Shown: positions 8,422 through 18,771 of the stretch, one piece after another | Position numbering within the stretch: position 1 is the stretch's first letter | Layout: the number at the start of each line of letters is the position of its first letter | Assembly: GCA_026003235.1 (NCBI GenBank) | Contig: BPGW01000008.1 | Span: 1-64,000, forward strand | Length of the DNA: 64,000 bases | Reading direction: 5' to 3' | Source: Bacteroidia bacterium | Lineage (GTDB): Bacteria > Bacteroidota > Bacteroidia > SpSt-205 | Translations under genes and position numbers: made by a program | Notes under the pieces: model-generated | Database searches by the model: none | The model's input: the letters and a program-made list of their open reading frames with translations, nothing else | What the model was told of the DNA's origin: nothing

Positions 8422-9001
8422 CGCCCTGGCGCAATCGCCTAAGCTCCCTAAGTGGGATACGCTGGTCGTCATAGAGACGCCTAAGGGCGTGATGAAGCTG
8501 CAGTTGTATCGGGAGACGCCGCTCCATCGGTCTAACTTTTTCAGGCTGGCTCAGGCTAAGTTTTACGACAGCACGACTTTTCACCGGGTGGTGCCAGGAT
8601 TCGTAATACAAGGCGGCGACCCGAACTCCCGGGATGCTGATCCCAATAACGACGGTATGGGTGGGCCTGGCTATACAATCCCCGCTGAAATCCGTCCGGA
8701 TCTCAAGCATACCTTGGGGGCGGTAGGAGCGGCTCGTCTGGGTGATGCCGTGAATCCCACTCGCGCCTCAAGCGGAAGCCAGTTTTACATCGTGGTCGCG
8801 CCGCAAGGAACCCCTTTTCTGGATGGGGGCTACACGGTATTTGGGCAAGTCCTGGAAGGGATAGAAGTGGCCAAGGCGATCTCTGAGGTGGAAAGGGATG
8901 CGCGAGACCGTCCTTTAGAGAACGTGCCCATGCGGGTTCGGCTGGAAAGACACAAGACACGGCAGCTTCGGCAGCGATACGGCGATGGCTATAAGCTATA
9001 G
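8387..9001 (+). CDS. Secreted peptidyl-prolyl cis-trans isomerase, cyclophilin type
   Basis: A 204-residue cyclophilin, catalysing prolyl cis-trans isomerisation. An N-terminal signal peptide (MRKWKWFVLVSSALAQ) suggests a periplasmic location. Core motifs are FHRVVPGFVIQGGDPNS (catalytic Arg and the FxxxQxG pattern), GMGGPGYTIPAE, SGSQFYIVVAPQGTPFLDG and YTVFGQVLEGIEVAKAIS. The gene overlaps folB by 35 bases and the PP2C gene by 17 bases. The ATG at 8387 is used because it starts the signal peptide. Confidence 0.92.
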   Translation: MRKWKWFVLVSSALAQSPKLPKWDTLVVIETPKGVMKLQLYRETPLHRSNFFRLAQAKFYDSTTFHRVVPGFVIQGGDPNSRDADPNNDGMGGPGYTIPAEIRPDLKHTLGAVGAARLGDAVNPTRASSGSQFYIVVAPQGTPFLDGGYTVFGQVLEGIEVAKAISEVERDARDRPLENVPMRVRLERHKTRQLRQRYGDGYKL

Positions 9002-9719
9002 GGCGGCGGCGCTGTCGGATCCGGGGCGGGTTCGTCCTCACAACGAAGACCGGGTGGCTCATACCCGTACGCCCCGTGGTATTCTCTGGATGGTGTGTGA
9101 TGGCATGGGCGGGCATGTAGCGGGGGAGAAAGCCGCCGAACTGGCTATTCAGGCGGTGGTGGATTTTTTCTCCAGGGCTCCTGAAGAGGCCCCTCCTCGG
9201 CTTCTGGAGCTGGCCCTTTACGAAGCCAACGAAGCTATCTACAAAATCGGCCAGCTGTATCCCCAGTACCGCCGCATGGGCACCACGTGCGTGCTGGCTT
9301 TGTACACCCATGGGCAGGTATACTATGCGCATGTGGGGGATAGCCGACTGTATTTGTATCGCGAGGGTCAGCTGGTGCAAAAAACGCAAGATCACTCGTA
9401 TGTCCAGTTTCTGATTTCGCAGGGGCTGCTCACGCCGGAGGAGGCGCAGTTTCATCCGAGGCGGCATGTAATCTTGAGGGCGCTGGGTCTGTCCTCACGG
9501 CCTGAGCCTGAAGTAGCCCCTGAACCCCTGGAGGTGCAGCCGGGTGATATGCTTTTGCTCTGTAGTGACGGGCTAAGTGGTATGCTGACGGACGAAGAGA
9601 TAGCGGCTATTCTGGCGCAGCCAGCTGCCGTGGAGGTGAGGGCCCGGCGCCTGGTGGAGGCGGCCAACGCCGCCGGCGGCCATGACAACATCTCGGTGGT
9701 GCTGGTGGAGTTTGTGTAA
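8985..9719 (+). CDS. PP2C-type serine/threonine protein phosphatase
   Basis: A 244-residue single-domain PPM phosphatase that removes phosphate from Ser/Thr using two metal ions. All expected motifs are present: RPHNEDRV, CDGMGGHVAGE (metal-binding Asp-Gly), GTTCVLAL, HVGDSRLYLYR, LLCSDGLSGMLTDEEI and GHDNISVVLV. It has no transmembrane or regulatory domain, so it resembles the PrpC/Stp type that normally opposes a Hanks-type kinase. No such kinase gene is in the window. It is the last gene of the run starting at 3751. Confidence 0.93.
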   Translation: MAISYRAAALSDPGRVRPHNEDRVAHTRTPRGILWMVCDGMGGHVAGEKAAELAIQAVVDFFSRAPEEAPPRLLELALYEANEAIYKIGQLYPQYRRMGTTCVLALYTHGQVYYAHVGDSRLYLYREGQLVQKTQDHSYVQFLISQGLLTPEEAQFHPRRHVILRALGLSSRPEPEVAPEPLEVQPGDMLLLCSDGLSGMLTDEEIAAILAQPAAVEVRARRLVEAANAAGGHDNISVVLVEFV

Positions 9720-9725
9720 AGTATC

Positions 9726-9733
9726 TACCTTTG
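9726..9733 (+). promoter_or_regulatory. Putative -7 box (TACCTTTG) for the TonB-dependent receptor
   Basis: An exact consensus ending 4 nt before the ATG at 9738, so the transcript would begin at or next to the start codon. Confidence 0.7.
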
Positions 9734-9737
9734 TGAC

Positions 9738-12700
9738 ATGCGTTTTTCTCTCCTACTCTGCTTCATAGCCGTTTTCCTGTATGCGCAGGAGGAGCGGGAG
9801 CAGCCTCGTGTCGTCCCTCCTCGTAAGGAAGCTCCGGCCAAGGCGCCCACCAGCGTTGTGGTGCAGGGGAAAGTCCTCTCTGCCGAGGGTGAGCCGTTGC
9901 CAGGCGCTTATGTGAAGGTAAAAGGCACCATCCAAGGCACCGTAGCAGGGGCGGATGGGAGCTTTCGGCTGGTACTTCTCTCGCCTTCGGACCCGATTGA
10001 GCTGGAAGCCTCGTTTGTGGGCTACGATCCGGCGGCGGTTTCTGTGCCGCTTGGTCAAGTGGGGCAGCCGGTGGTGTTTCAGCTGCAGGAGACGGGGGTT
10101 CGTGCCCAGGAGGTGGTCATTTCCGCCAGCCGTGTCAGCGAAACGGTGATGAATTCCGCCGTTACGGTCCTCAAAATGAGCGCGCGCGAGGTGCAGGAAG
10201 CCCCTGGCCTCAACCTTTTCCAGAACATCACCTTTGTCAAAGGCGTGGAGCAGGTTTCTCCAGCTTGACCTTCCAAGTGGTCAATACGCGTGGCTTCAAT
10301 AGCACGACGAATACACGGTTTGTTCAGCGCCTGGATGGAATAGAGATGCAAGCCCCTGCCCTAAACTTTCCGGTTGGGGCTATTTCCAACACAGGAGATT
10401 TAGACATTGAGAGCATAGAGATTTTACCTGGACCTGCCTCTGCTTTGTATGGTCCAAACGCTTTTAGCGGCATTATGAATGTGTACAGCAAAGATCCTTT
10501 TCGGTTTCCGGGGCTTTCGGCTTCTGTGCGGTTAGGCGTCAACCATCTGGACCGCATAGATACCACGCCACAGCCTCTTTATGATGTAGCTGTGCGCTAT
10601 GCCAAGGTGTGGAACAACCGCTTGGGCATAAAAGTGTTTGCTAATTGGTTTGATGGGCACGATTGGATTGCCCAAGACCCCACGGATCGGGGGGTGTATG
10701 CAGGGGCGGTGGGGCGGTATGCGGTGCCTGGGCCCCAAAATCCTGGTTATGATGCGGTAAATATCTACGGGGACGAAGCGCGCATCGATCCGGCCACGGT
10801 ACGCACTATCGCCACGAATCTTGGGCCGAGCATAGGAGGTGGCGTTCCCAACGATACGAACGATCTGGGGTTTTACCTCGCTCGGACGGGCTACTGGGAG
10901 CGGGATGTGATTCGCTACAACGCCCGGGTCGGAAAAGCCGTAGTGGGTCTATACTATAGGCTTTCTGATCGCTTACAGCTTAGTTATACAGGGTTTGTCT
11001 CTACGGGGGCTACGGTGTACCAAGGCGTGAATCGGTATAGCTTGCGTGATTTTCTCTTTGGGGTCAATAAGGTGGAAGTAGCAGGGCCAGACTTTCGGGT
11101 GTGGGCGTATGCGGCTCTGGAAAACTCCGGCGGCAGTTACGATAGCCGTTTTGCGGCGCTCAACCTGCTCAATGCGGTCAAACCCCACACCAATTGGATG
11201 GTACAGTATATTTTGGCTTATACGGGGCAGTTGTATCGCGCTGTGCAGAACTACTTAGGACTCAACCCGGTGGATTATGGTATTCCGCAGGGGGGTGATC
11301 ATGCGGCGGCGAGAAATTATGCCGACTCGGATCGGGCGGCGCAGCTCGTTCCAGTGATGCAGGGCTTTGGTTTTCCTTCTGAGATATACAGCCTTTTCCA
11401 GGGGGGAGCTCGTCCGGAGCCAGGGAGTGCGGCTTTTCAGGAGGCGCTCCGGCGTGTCATCGAGCAGCCTAACTTCGCTCAGGGCGGCGCCAAGTTTTTC
11501 GATCGCAGTTCGTTCTACCATGTGGAAGGGCAATATGACCTTTCACGCCGGATTCAGGTGGTGAATCTCCTGGTTGGGGGCAACTTCCGCTACTTCCTGA
11601 TGAACTCCCGGGGGACGATATTTTCCGATACCAGCGGACCGATTGGCGTGTGGGAAGGCGGAGCTTTTGTGCAGGCCACCAAACCTTTTTGGGGAGAGCG
11701 GCTGCGTCTGATTGGGTCTCTTCGCTACGATAAAAACGTCAACTTTCAGGGGCGCTTCACGCCCAGGATTGGAGCCCTTTTTGCCTTAGACAAGCAAAAA
11801 AATCATAACTTGCGCGCTTCTTACCAGACAGGGTTTCGCATGCCTACCCTTCAAGCCCAATACTTAGACTTGAATATTGGACCGTTCAAACTGATAGGGG
11901 GGCTTCGGCCTTCGGATGAGTACTACGGCATTATTGGCAACAACTACTCTGGGGAGTCGGTGCGGGCTTTTCGGGATTCCCTGGCTCGGCGCACGCGGGG
12001 CAGCAGCAATCCCGCCGATTATGCGGACCTTCTGCGGGTGCTTCCTATTCAGAACGTCAAGCCCGAGCGGGTGGCTGCCTTTGAGGTAGGGTCTCGTCAT
12101 CTGATTGCGAACCGGCTTTATATTGACCTGGATTACGCTTACTCACGGTTTACGGATTTCTTGGGTAGTATAGACCTGGTAGGGCCTCGAAGGTATCTGC
12201 AGCCGGATGGCACCTGGTTTATAGGTCGGCTTACACCGGATTCAGCGGCGGCGGGTGCCTATGTGCCCTACCGGCGTTACTACAATACTTCTTCGCGGGT
12301 ATTCACCCATCATTTTTCGTTCACAGCGCAGTATACGATTAGTCGCCGATTTTTCCTCAATGCTAACTTCACTTATGCTGAGATTATCCTTAGTGAAGAG
12401 GCCAGAACGGATAAGCTCATCGCGCAGTTTAATACTCCCAGGTACAAAGCCAATGTCTACTTTTCTGCGCGTGAGCTTCTCAAAAATCGGCGTCTGAGTG
12501 CGACCGCAGGTTATCGCTGGGTCAACGCCTATCTTTTTGAGGAGTCTTTCCATGAGCGCATTATCCCCACTTACCAGCTTGTGGACCTGCAAGTGAGCTA
12601 TAAGTTCCCCAAAATCAAGAGCCAACTTCGTATAGGTGGGCAAAACATCCTCAACAACCGCCATGTGGAAGTGCCAGGGGGGCCGACCTTAGGCTCGCTG

Positions 12701-12739
12701 TACTATGTACAGTGGGTGTACGATCCCTTCTTGCCGTGA
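9738..12739 (+). CDS. TonB-dependent outer-membrane receptor (single frameshift at about 10,264)
   Basis: An outer-membrane active transporter of about 1000 residues if one missing base is restored. Signal peptide MRFSLLLCFIAVFLYAQ; a carboxypeptidase-regulatory-like beta domain (about 43-110, GKVLSAEGEPLPGAYVKVKG); a plug domain beginning EVVISASRVSETVMNSAV and continuing after the break with VVNTRGFNSTTNTRFVQRLDG and LPGPASALYGPNAFSGIMN; then a long beta barrel ending with LRIGGQNILNNRHVEVPGG and a C-terminal aromatic region. The first frame stops at TGA 10266-10268 inside the plug, and the second frame continues from 10265. Joined at that point the reading is GVEQVSPA-LTFQVVNTRGFN, a normal family sequence. 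There is no slippery heptamer. Substrate unknown. Confidence 0.88.
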
Positions 12740-12767
12740 AGGGGATGCTTTTTCGGGGGTAAAGCGA

Positions 12768-12804
12768 AGAGGCGGAGGCTATAGGGCCTCCGCCTCTGGT
12801 TTTT
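12768..12804 (+). terminator. Intrinsic terminator after the TonB receptor
   Basis: A 12-bp perfect stem AGAGGCGGAGGC / GCCTCCGCCTCT (12768-12779, 12786-12797) followed by GGTTTTT. It lies between convergent genes. Confidence 0.85.
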
Positions 12805-12822
12805 GAGAGGTAGCTGGGGTTT

Positions 12823-13908
12823 TCAGGCGATGGTGATGCGGGGGTCTTTATAGACGGCCTGCACGGAGCGGATGAGGGCTATGCCTTCGTCCATGGGCCG
12901 CTGGAAGGCCTTTCGGCCCATGATGAGGCCCATACCACCGGCGCGTTTGTTGATGACGGCGGTGCGTACCGCTTCTGCTAGGTCTGACTGGCCCGAAGAT
13001 GCGCCCCCCGAGTTGATAAGGCCAATGCGGCCCATGTAGTTATTGACCACCTGGTACCGGCACAGGTCTATAGGGTGGTCGGTGGTGAGCTTTTCGTAGA
13101 CTTTGCTGCTGGTTTTACCGAACTTGAGCGCGTTGTAGCCGCCGTTGTTTTCAGGCAGCTTTTGTTTGATGAGGTCGGCTTGGAGGGTGGCGCCGAGGTG
13201 GTTGGCTTGGCCGGTGAGGTCGGCAGCGAGATGGTAGTCTTTGTCGGCGTTGAAGGCTTTATTGCGGAGGTAGCACCACAAGATCGTCACCATCCCCAGC
13301 TCATGGGCATAGGCAAAGGCTTCCGCGATTTCCTGGATTTGGCGGCTGGATTCTTCTGAGCCGAAGTAGATGGTGGCTCCTACGGCGACGGCTCCCATAT
13401 CCCAGGCCTGTTTCACCGTGCCGAAGAGGATCTGGTCGTACTTGTTGGGGTAAGTGAGCAGTTCGTTGTGGTTGATTTTGACGATGAAGGGGATTTTGTG
13501 AGCGTACTTACGGGCTACGCTGCCCAGCACGCCGAAGGTGGAGGCCACGGCGTTACATCCCGCTTCAAGGGCCAGGCGCACGATGTTTTCAGGGTCAAAG
13601 TAGATGGGGTTAGGCGCGAAGGAAGCCCCCGCGGAATGTTCCACCCCCTGGTCTACCGGTAAGATGGAGAGGTAGCCTGTGCCCGCTAAGTTTCCATGGG
13701 AGAAGAGGGCTTGGAGATTGCGCAGCACCTGGGGATTGCGGTCACTGTGCACCCACACCCGGTCCACGAAGTCGGGCCCCGGCAAGTGGAGCTGTTCTTT
13801 GGGAACGGTTTGGCAGGTGTGATGGAGGAGGCTCTCCGCTTCCTTTCCTAAGAGGTCTGCGATGTCCTCAAGCGAACGGACTTCTCGGATTGTCGTAGCA
13901 GTGGCCAT
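12823..13908 (-). CDS. fbaB: Class I fructose-bisphosphate aldolase, archaeal/DhnA type
   Basis: A 361-residue aldolase of the DhnA/FbaB family, cleaving or forming fructose-1,6-bisphosphate through a Schiff base in glycolysis and gluconeogenesis. Family features are [75 protein letters not shown] and the phosphate-binding end [15 protein letters not shown]. The length (361) fits the bacterial long form. It lies 7 bases downstream of metK on the same strand, so the two are probably co-transcribed. Which lysine forms the Schiff base was not assigned. Confidence 0.92.
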   Translation of the reverse strand: MATATTIREVRSLEDIADLLGKEAESLLHHTCQTVPKEQLHLPGPDFVDRVWVHSDRNPQVLRNLQALFSHGNLAGTGYLSILPVDQGVEHSAGASFAPNPIYFDPENIVRLALEAGCNAVASTFGVLGSVARKYAHKIPFIVKINHNELLTYPNKYDQILFGTVKQAWDMGAVAVGATIYFGSEESSRQIQEIAEAFAYAHELGMVTILWCYLRNKAFNADKDYHLAADLTGQANHLGATLQADLIKQKLPENNGGYNALKFGKTSSKVYEKLTTDHPIDLCRYQVVNNYMGRIGLINSGGASSGQSDLAEAVRTAVINKRAGGMGLIMGRKAFQRPMDEGIALIRSVQAVYKDPRITIA

Positions 13909-13915
13909 AGGTTAT

Positions 13916-15215
13916 TTAGTTAGAGAGAGTTTCTGGTACGGCGAAAGCTTCGCGCAGGCGTTCTACCTGGTCCAGTTTTTCCCAAGGGAAGGTGAGGGCT
14001 TTGCGGGTTTCGGAGCGGTAGATTTCGCGGGGGCCGTCTGAGGTCTGCTCCACGAGGCAGGTGGTGTGGGTGAAGGTGATTTCGGTGGGCGTGCGGCCCA
14101 AATGGCCGTAAGCTGCCGTGGGGCGGTAGATAGGCGCCTGCAAGCCTAAGTGTTCAATGATGGCGGCGGGCCGCAGGTCAAAAAGCTCAAACAGTTTTTG
14201 GGCGATGTCGCTGTCGGAGAGGGGTACTCGGGCTGTGCCGTAGGTGTTCACATAGAGGGCCACGGGTTGAGCGATACCAATGGCGTAAGCCACCTGAATG
14301 AGGACTTCGTCGGCGATGCCGGCGGCCACGAGGTTTTTTCGCCATGTAGCGGGCCATGTAAGCGGCACTGCGGTCTACTTTGGTGGGGTCCTTTCCCGAA
14401 AAAGCCCCTCCCCCATGAGGAGCCCGCCCCCCGTACGTGTCTACAATGATTTTGCGGCCGGTAAGGCCTGTATCGGCATGGGGCCCTCCCAGAACAAAAC
14501 GGCCCGTAGGATTGACAAAAAGGCGGGTTCGCTCGTCTATCATCTGGGGCGGTAACACCCGGGGCAGAAGGATGGTGCGTATGTCTTCTTCAATGCGGCG
14601 ATGCATGGTGCGCCAATCCTCGGCAAACTCCTCATGTTGGGTAGAGAGGACGATGGTATGCACGCGTAGCGGTTGGCCGGCATCGGTGTACTCAATCGTG
14701 ACCTGGCATTTGGCATCAGGACGCAGGTAAGGCATCAGATGGGGTTCGGCTTTGCGGATGTGGGCAAGCTCACGCAGAAGTCGGTGGGCGTAGGCAATCG
14801 GCATGGGCATGTACTCTTCGGTCTCCCGGCACGCATAGCCGAACATCATGCCCTGGTCGCCGGCTCCTAAGTCCGGATCCAGGCCTTGACCCCGGTTGAC
14901 TCCTTGCGCAATGTCAGGGGATTGCCGGTGAATCGTTACGATTACCCCGCAGCTGTCTGCATCAAAGCGCAACTCCGAGCGGTTATAGCCGATTTCTCGT
15001 ATGGTTTCTCGGGCTATAGCTTCGTAGTCAATGCGGGCTGAGGTGGTGATTTCGCCCGCCAGCACCACCAAGCCTGTGGTTACGAGGGTTTCGCAGGCCA
15101 CGCGGGCTTGGGGATCCTGCGCTAAGATGGCATCTAAAATGGCATCGGAGATCTGGTCCGCCACTTTGTCGGGGTGCCCTTCTCCTACCGACTCTGAGGT
15201 GAAGAGGTACGACAT
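13916..15215 (-). CDS. metK: S-adenosylmethionine synthetase (single frameshift in an A6 run at 14,334-14,339)
   Basis: MetK makes S-adenosylmethionine from methionine and ATP. From the ATG at 15215 ([17 protein letters not shown]) the first frame carries [55 protein letters not shown] and [20 protein letters not shown]. It then breaks after MARYMAKK in a run of six A (T on the plus strand). Removing one A gives [21 protein letters not shown] and a normal C-terminus to 13916, 432 residues in all, which fits the family. Because metK is normally single-copy and essential, an indel error in the sequence is the likeliest cause. fbaB follows after 7 bases. Confidence 0.92.
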
Positions 15216-15220
15216 CGCCG

Positions 15221-15228
15221 CAAATATG
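15221..15228 (-). promoter_or_regulatory. Putative -7 box (CATATTTG) for metK-fbaB
   Basis: One mismatch to TAnnTTTG on the minus strand, ending 5 nt before the metK ATG at 15215. The same C-for-T change is seen at two other boxes (3099 and 60329). Confidence 0.45.
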
Positions 15229-15253
15229 CGTAAAACTCTGCACCTTAGAGCCG

Positions 15254-15883
15254 ATGCCAACCCTTGTTATCGGTTCGGCGCAGCGGTTGGAAGCGCTCAT
15301 GCGGGGGGTAGGGGCCCGATGGAATCCTGACACATGGGTTTGGCCCAGCCGTGTGGGCCCTGGCTGGAATGTCTACGACGTGATCGTGGACCTTGAGGCG
15401 GATGAACGTCCTTCGCCTGCGTTTTCTGTGCCGAGCCGCGCCCTGTGGGTGCTCCAGAGTGTCAAGCGCCCTTTGCGGAAAATCCTTCCAAGCCCTGCGT
15501 GGGCTGAACGGTGCGTGGGGGTGAACCTGCTGCCGGGGTTTTGTGAGCGGCCCCTTGTGGAAGCGACCGCCCTTTCCGAGGAGGCGTGGGCCCGCTTCCA
15601 GGCTTGGGAACCCCAAAGTGTGCGTGTGCCAGATGCTACAGGCATGGTAAGCGCCCGGATCGTATGCCTGCTTCTCAACGAGGCGCTTCTCTTAGCGGGG
15701 GAAGCTGCTCTGCCGATGGAGGTTCTGGACTTGGCTGTCAGGTTGGGCCTGAATTACCCCCGTACGATTTCGGAGTGGGGTCAGACGATAGGTTGGCGGC
15801 ATGTCCGGGAAGTGGTAGAGGCCCTCAGCGCCGAATATGGCGCAGGCACTTATCCTGTGGCGCCGCTTTTGTGGGCTCTGTAG
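15254..15883 (+). CDS. 3-hydroxyacyl-CoA dehydrogenase C-terminal-domain protein with degenerate N-terminal half
   Basis: A 209-residue protein. Residues about 120-205 match the 3HCDH C-terminal domain: [39 protein letters not shown], then a helix to the end, as in the substrate-binding dimerisation domain of short-chain hydroxyacyl-CoA dehydrogenases. The N-terminal half retains a stretch resembling the late part of the NAD domain ([21 protein letters not shown]) but lacks the GxGxxG dinucleotide motif and is about 100 residues short. It is therefore unlikely to be a classical dehydrogenase by itself; a binding or regulatory role is possible. Its 3' end overlaps the convergent M16 protease gene by 34 bases. 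Confidence 0.7.
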   Translation: MPTLVIGSAQRLEALMRGVGARWNPDTWVWPSRVGPGWNVYDVIVDLEADERPSPAFSVPSRALWVLQSVKRPLRKILPSPAWAERCVGVNLLPGFCERPLVEATALSEEAWARFQAWEPQSVRVPDATGMVSARIVCLLLNEALLLAGEAALPMEVLDLAVRLGLNYPRTISEWGQTIGWRHVREVVEALSAEYGAGTYPVAPLLWAL

Positions 15884-17078
15884 TGCAGGCGCACAAGCCT
15901 TTCAGGCCTGAGGTATTTTTGGGCGGCTTCTTGCAGGGCGGAGGGACTCAGTTCCTCGTAAGGGCGGAGAGGATCAAGGTACCACTCCAGATGACCGGCA
16001 AGGGCCGCATGGACTAAAGCCAGGGCTTGATCCAGGGCCTTTTCGCGCTGCTTGTGAAGGTGCAGGTACTTGGGAGGGCGGGTAGCGCTTGAGTACGGTT
16101 TCCAGCGGCAGGGTAGGAAGCTTTTCCAGGGTTTGGGCGAGGGCGGCTTCGTAAGCCTCTATGCTTGTGTCTGGCGTTAAGTAGCCTTCTATGAGCCAGA
16201 GCCCCCCCTGATGGAAGTGCCACACATACGATTGCACCTGGGAAGCCAGCCGTTTTGTGCGAACCAGTGTTTCAGATAGCAGGCCGCTTCGGGCATCTCC
16301 GATAAAGTCGTCCAGCAAGTCTATGGCTGGCACATCCGGGTCGTCTAAGGGGGGCAAGCGAAAGGCCCAAGTGACGAGGGTCGTGGGAACCTTTTTTTCT
16401 AATTCCACCAGCGGCTCACGGGGCAGGCCTTCTGTGGAGGGGACGGGGGGTAGAGGTTGGCCGGGCTTGGGGTGCTCAAAAGTCTCCCGAATGAAAGCCG
16501 AGAGCCCTTCGTCTAAGCCGCCCGCCACGCACAGCACGGCGTGGGAAGGGGCGTAGTACGACCGGTAGAAGGCTTCAAGCGCCTGGTAGGGGAGCTGGAG
16601 GATGCTTTCGGGGCTTTCGCCAATCACCATGTGCGCGTAGGGATGGCCCGGAAAGGCGGCTTTCAGCAGGTAAAAAAAACCGGTCGGCGTAGGGGGGATT
16701 CAGGTAGCGTTGGCGGAACTCCTCAGCCACGACGCGCTGTTGGATGGCCACCTTCTCGGGGGTCAGGTCCAGCGCAAAGAGACGCTGGGCTTCCAGCTGA
16801 AGGGGAAGGGAGACGGCCTCGCGTCCTACCCGTGCGTAATACACCGTGTAGTCTTTGCCGGTGTAGGCGTTGGTGCTGCCGCCTATTTGCTGAATTCGTT
16901 TATCGTAGCCGATGTGTTCGTCTTCAAAGAGGAGGTGCTCAAGCAGGTGAGCCAGCCCCCACGTGCCGGGGCTTTCGTGGGCCGCGCCTACGCGATAAGC
17001 CAGCACCACCGCCGCAAAAGGGCTTTCTGAGGGCAGGAGAAAAACCTCCAGCCCGTTGGATAGGGTGAAGCGGATCAT
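15850..17078 (-). CDS. M16 family zinc peptidase (two frameshifts, at 16,672-16,679 and about 16,072)
   Basis: A pitrilysin/insulinase-type peptidase of about 408 residues once two extra bases are removed. The N-terminal frame carries the inverted zinc motif HLLEH (in WGLAHLLEHLLFEDEH), NAYTGKDYTVYY and the distal VVAEEFRQRY. It then breaks in a run of eight T (A on the plus strand). The next frame continues FYLLKAAFPGHPYAH, MVIGESPESILQLPYQALEA, then breaks again in a CCC run after LKRYPPS. The last frame reads KYLHLHKQREKALDQALALV and ends at TAA 15850-15852 with [16 protein letters not shown]. The start overlaps the parB stop by 4 bases. Zinc peptidase activity is inferred from the motif. 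Confidence 0.85.
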
Positions 17079-17947
17079 GGTTTGACCTGCAAAAGCTCCA
17101 GCAGCCGTTCCAGGTCTTCGGTGGAGCTGAAGTGGATGCGCAGTTCGCCTTGGCCGTTGGGCCGAGCCCGGATCTGCACTGGTGCGTGGAAGCGGTAGGT
17201 GAGGGTTTTAGCCAGCTCGTTGAGGTGCACTTCCCACTCGGAGAGGGGGCGCTGGGCTTTCTGGGCTTTTTGTGCCGGCGAAGGGGTGGTATAAGCCTGG
17301 ACAAGCGCTTCCACTTGGCGGACGGTAAGGCCTTTTTCCTGGATTTCCCGAAAGATCTGGAGCTGCAGGTCGGGCGAGTCAAGGGTGAGGAGCGGGCGGG
17401 CGTGCCCTTCGGTGAGGGTGCCCTCTTTGAGGGCTTTTTGGATTTCGGGCGGCAGGCGCAAGAGCCGTAGGGTATTGGCGATGGTGGGCCGGCTTTTGCC
17501 CACATAGCGGGCTACTTCTTCCTGGGAAAGGCCGCACTCTTCCATGAGGCGCTTATAGGCCAGGGCCAGTTCAATGGGGTTGAGGTTGGAACGCTGGACA
17601 TTTTCCACGAGGGCAAAGGCCAGCATTTCAGTGGAATCGGCCGTCCGCACGTAAGCGGGGAGATGGGTGAGGCCCGCTTTTTTCGCGGCTCGCCAGCGCC
17701 TCTCGCCGGCAATGAGCTGGTAGGTCTGCCCTACTTGCCTGACGGTGATGGGCTGAATCAGACCATGCTGGCGAATAGACTCGGCCAGCTCTTGCAGTTC
17801 CTCTTCGGGAAAATCCAGGCGCGGCTGATAAGGGTTAGGCTCAATGGCTTCTATGGGGATCTCTTGGACAGCGTGGGAGCTCTGGACGGCCTCTTCGTCA
17901 ACGGGTAGGATAGCGCCCAGCCCTCGCCCTAAGCCCCGGGGTTTCAT
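17075..17947 (-). CDS. parB: Chromosome partitioning protein ParB
   Basis: A 290-residue CTP-dependent DNA clamp that loads at parS sites and works with ParA in chromosome segregation. It shows the N-terminal ParA-contacting region ([12 protein letters not shown]), the ParB/Srx CTP-binding domain ([22 protein letters not shown], the [12 protein letters not shown] signature), a helix-turn-helix DNA-binding domain ([27 protein letters not shown]) and a C-terminal dimerisation domain. It lies downstream of parA with a 4-base overlap. No parS-like palindrome was found nearby. Confidence 0.96.
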   Translation of the reverse strand: MKPRGLGRGLGAILPVDEEAVQSSHAVQEIPIEAIEPNPYQPRLDFPEEELQELAESIRQHGLIQPITVRQVGQTYQLIAGERRWRAAKKAGLTHLPAYVRTADSTEMLAFALVENVQRSNLNPIELALAYKRLMEECGLSQEEVARYVGKSRPTIANTLRLLRLPPEIQKALKEGTLTEGHARPLLTLDSPDLQLQIFREIQEKGLTVRQVEALVQAYTTPSPAQKAQKAQRPLSEWEVHLNELAKTLTYRFHAPVQIRARPNGQGELRIHFSSTEDLERLLELLQVKP

Positions 17948-18729
17948 GCGGGTACGGGGATGTTGTTACGCTGGAGGATTTCTTCCGCCAAGGCCATGTA
18001 GTCCTGCGCGCCGCGCGAAGAGGCATCGTACTGAATCACCGGTTTGCCGTGGCTGGGGGCCTCACTTAGGCGGGTGTTGCGCTGGATCACGGTCCGGAAT
18101 ACAATTTCTGAGAAGTGGTGGCTCACTTCCTCTACCACCTGCCGGGAGAGGCGCAGGCGGGTGTCGTGCATGGTCAGCAAAATCCCCTCAATGGTTAGGC
18201 TGGGGTTCAGGCGCTGCTGCACGATCTTGATGGTGTTGAGGAGCTTGCCCAGGCCCTCCAGGGCGAAGTATTCGCACTGCACGGGAATCAGCACGCTGTC
18301 GGCCGCTACCAGGGCGTTGACCGTGATTAGCCCCAGCGAAGGCGCGCAGTCAAAAAAGATAAAGTCATACTCGCCTCGCACGGGTTCAATCGCCTTGCGG
18401 AGGCGGAATTCCCGCTGCGGCAGGTTGATCATGTCTACTTCGGCGCCAACGAGGTCAATATGCGCTGGGATCAGGTGGAGCGTCTCTAAGCCCGGTATGC
18501 GGTGGAGGAGCTGATGGGGGTCGGTGATGTTGCCCAGGATCACGTCGTAAATGGTTTGTCTGACGTTGCGGGGGTCAATGCCCAGGCCGGAGGTGGCGTT
18601 GGCTTGGGGGTCTACGTCAATGAGCAGCACTTTGAATTCGTACGCCGCCAGCGAAGCGGCCAGGTTGATAGCGGTGGTGGTTTTGCCGACGCCACCCTTC
18701 TGGTTGGCGATGGCGATGACTTTGCCCAT
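17944..18729 (-). CDS. parA: Chromosome partitioning ATPase ParA (Soj)
   Basis: A 261-residue Walker-type ATPase that positions the chromosome origin region. The deviant Walker [16 protein letters not shown] is at the N-terminus ([15 protein letters not shown]); Walker A' reads [17 protein letters not shown] and Walker [19 protein letters not shown]. The start at 18729 is chosen because it begins at the family N-terminus; an open frame runs further upstream to 19296 without homology, antisense to the next gene. A TAGCTTTG box lies 9 nt upstream. It is the first gene of parA-parB-M16 peptidase. Confidence 0.96.
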   Translation of the reverse strand: MGKVIAIANQKGGVGKTTTAINLAASLAAYEFKVLLIDVDPQANATSGLGIDPRNVRQTIYDVILGNITDPHQLLHRIPGLETLHLIPAHIDLVGAEVDMINLPQREFRLRKAIEPVRGEYDFIFFDCAPSLGLITVNALVAADSVLIPVQCEYFALEGLGKLLNTIKIVQQRLNPSLTIEGILLTMHDTRLRLSRQVVEEVSHHFSEIVFRTVIQRNTRLSEAPSHGKPVIQYDASSRGAQDYMALAEEILQRNNIPVPA

Positions 18730-18738
18730 ACTGCAGTA

Positions 18739-18746
18739 CAAAGCTA
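18739..18746 (-). promoter_or_regulatory. Putative -7 box (TAGCTTTG) for parAB
   Basis: An exact TAnnTTTG on the minus strand, ending 9 nt before the parA ATG at 18729. Confidence 0.65.
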
Positions 18747-18771
18747 CGCAAACCCCGCTACTTTGTGAGGG

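Noticed and set aside
14334-14339. Programmed frameshift or transcriptional slippage as the way metK is expressed
   Set aside because: An A6 run is short for efficient slippage and no stimulatory structure is evident; an indel error is simpler. It was kept as a question, not a claim.
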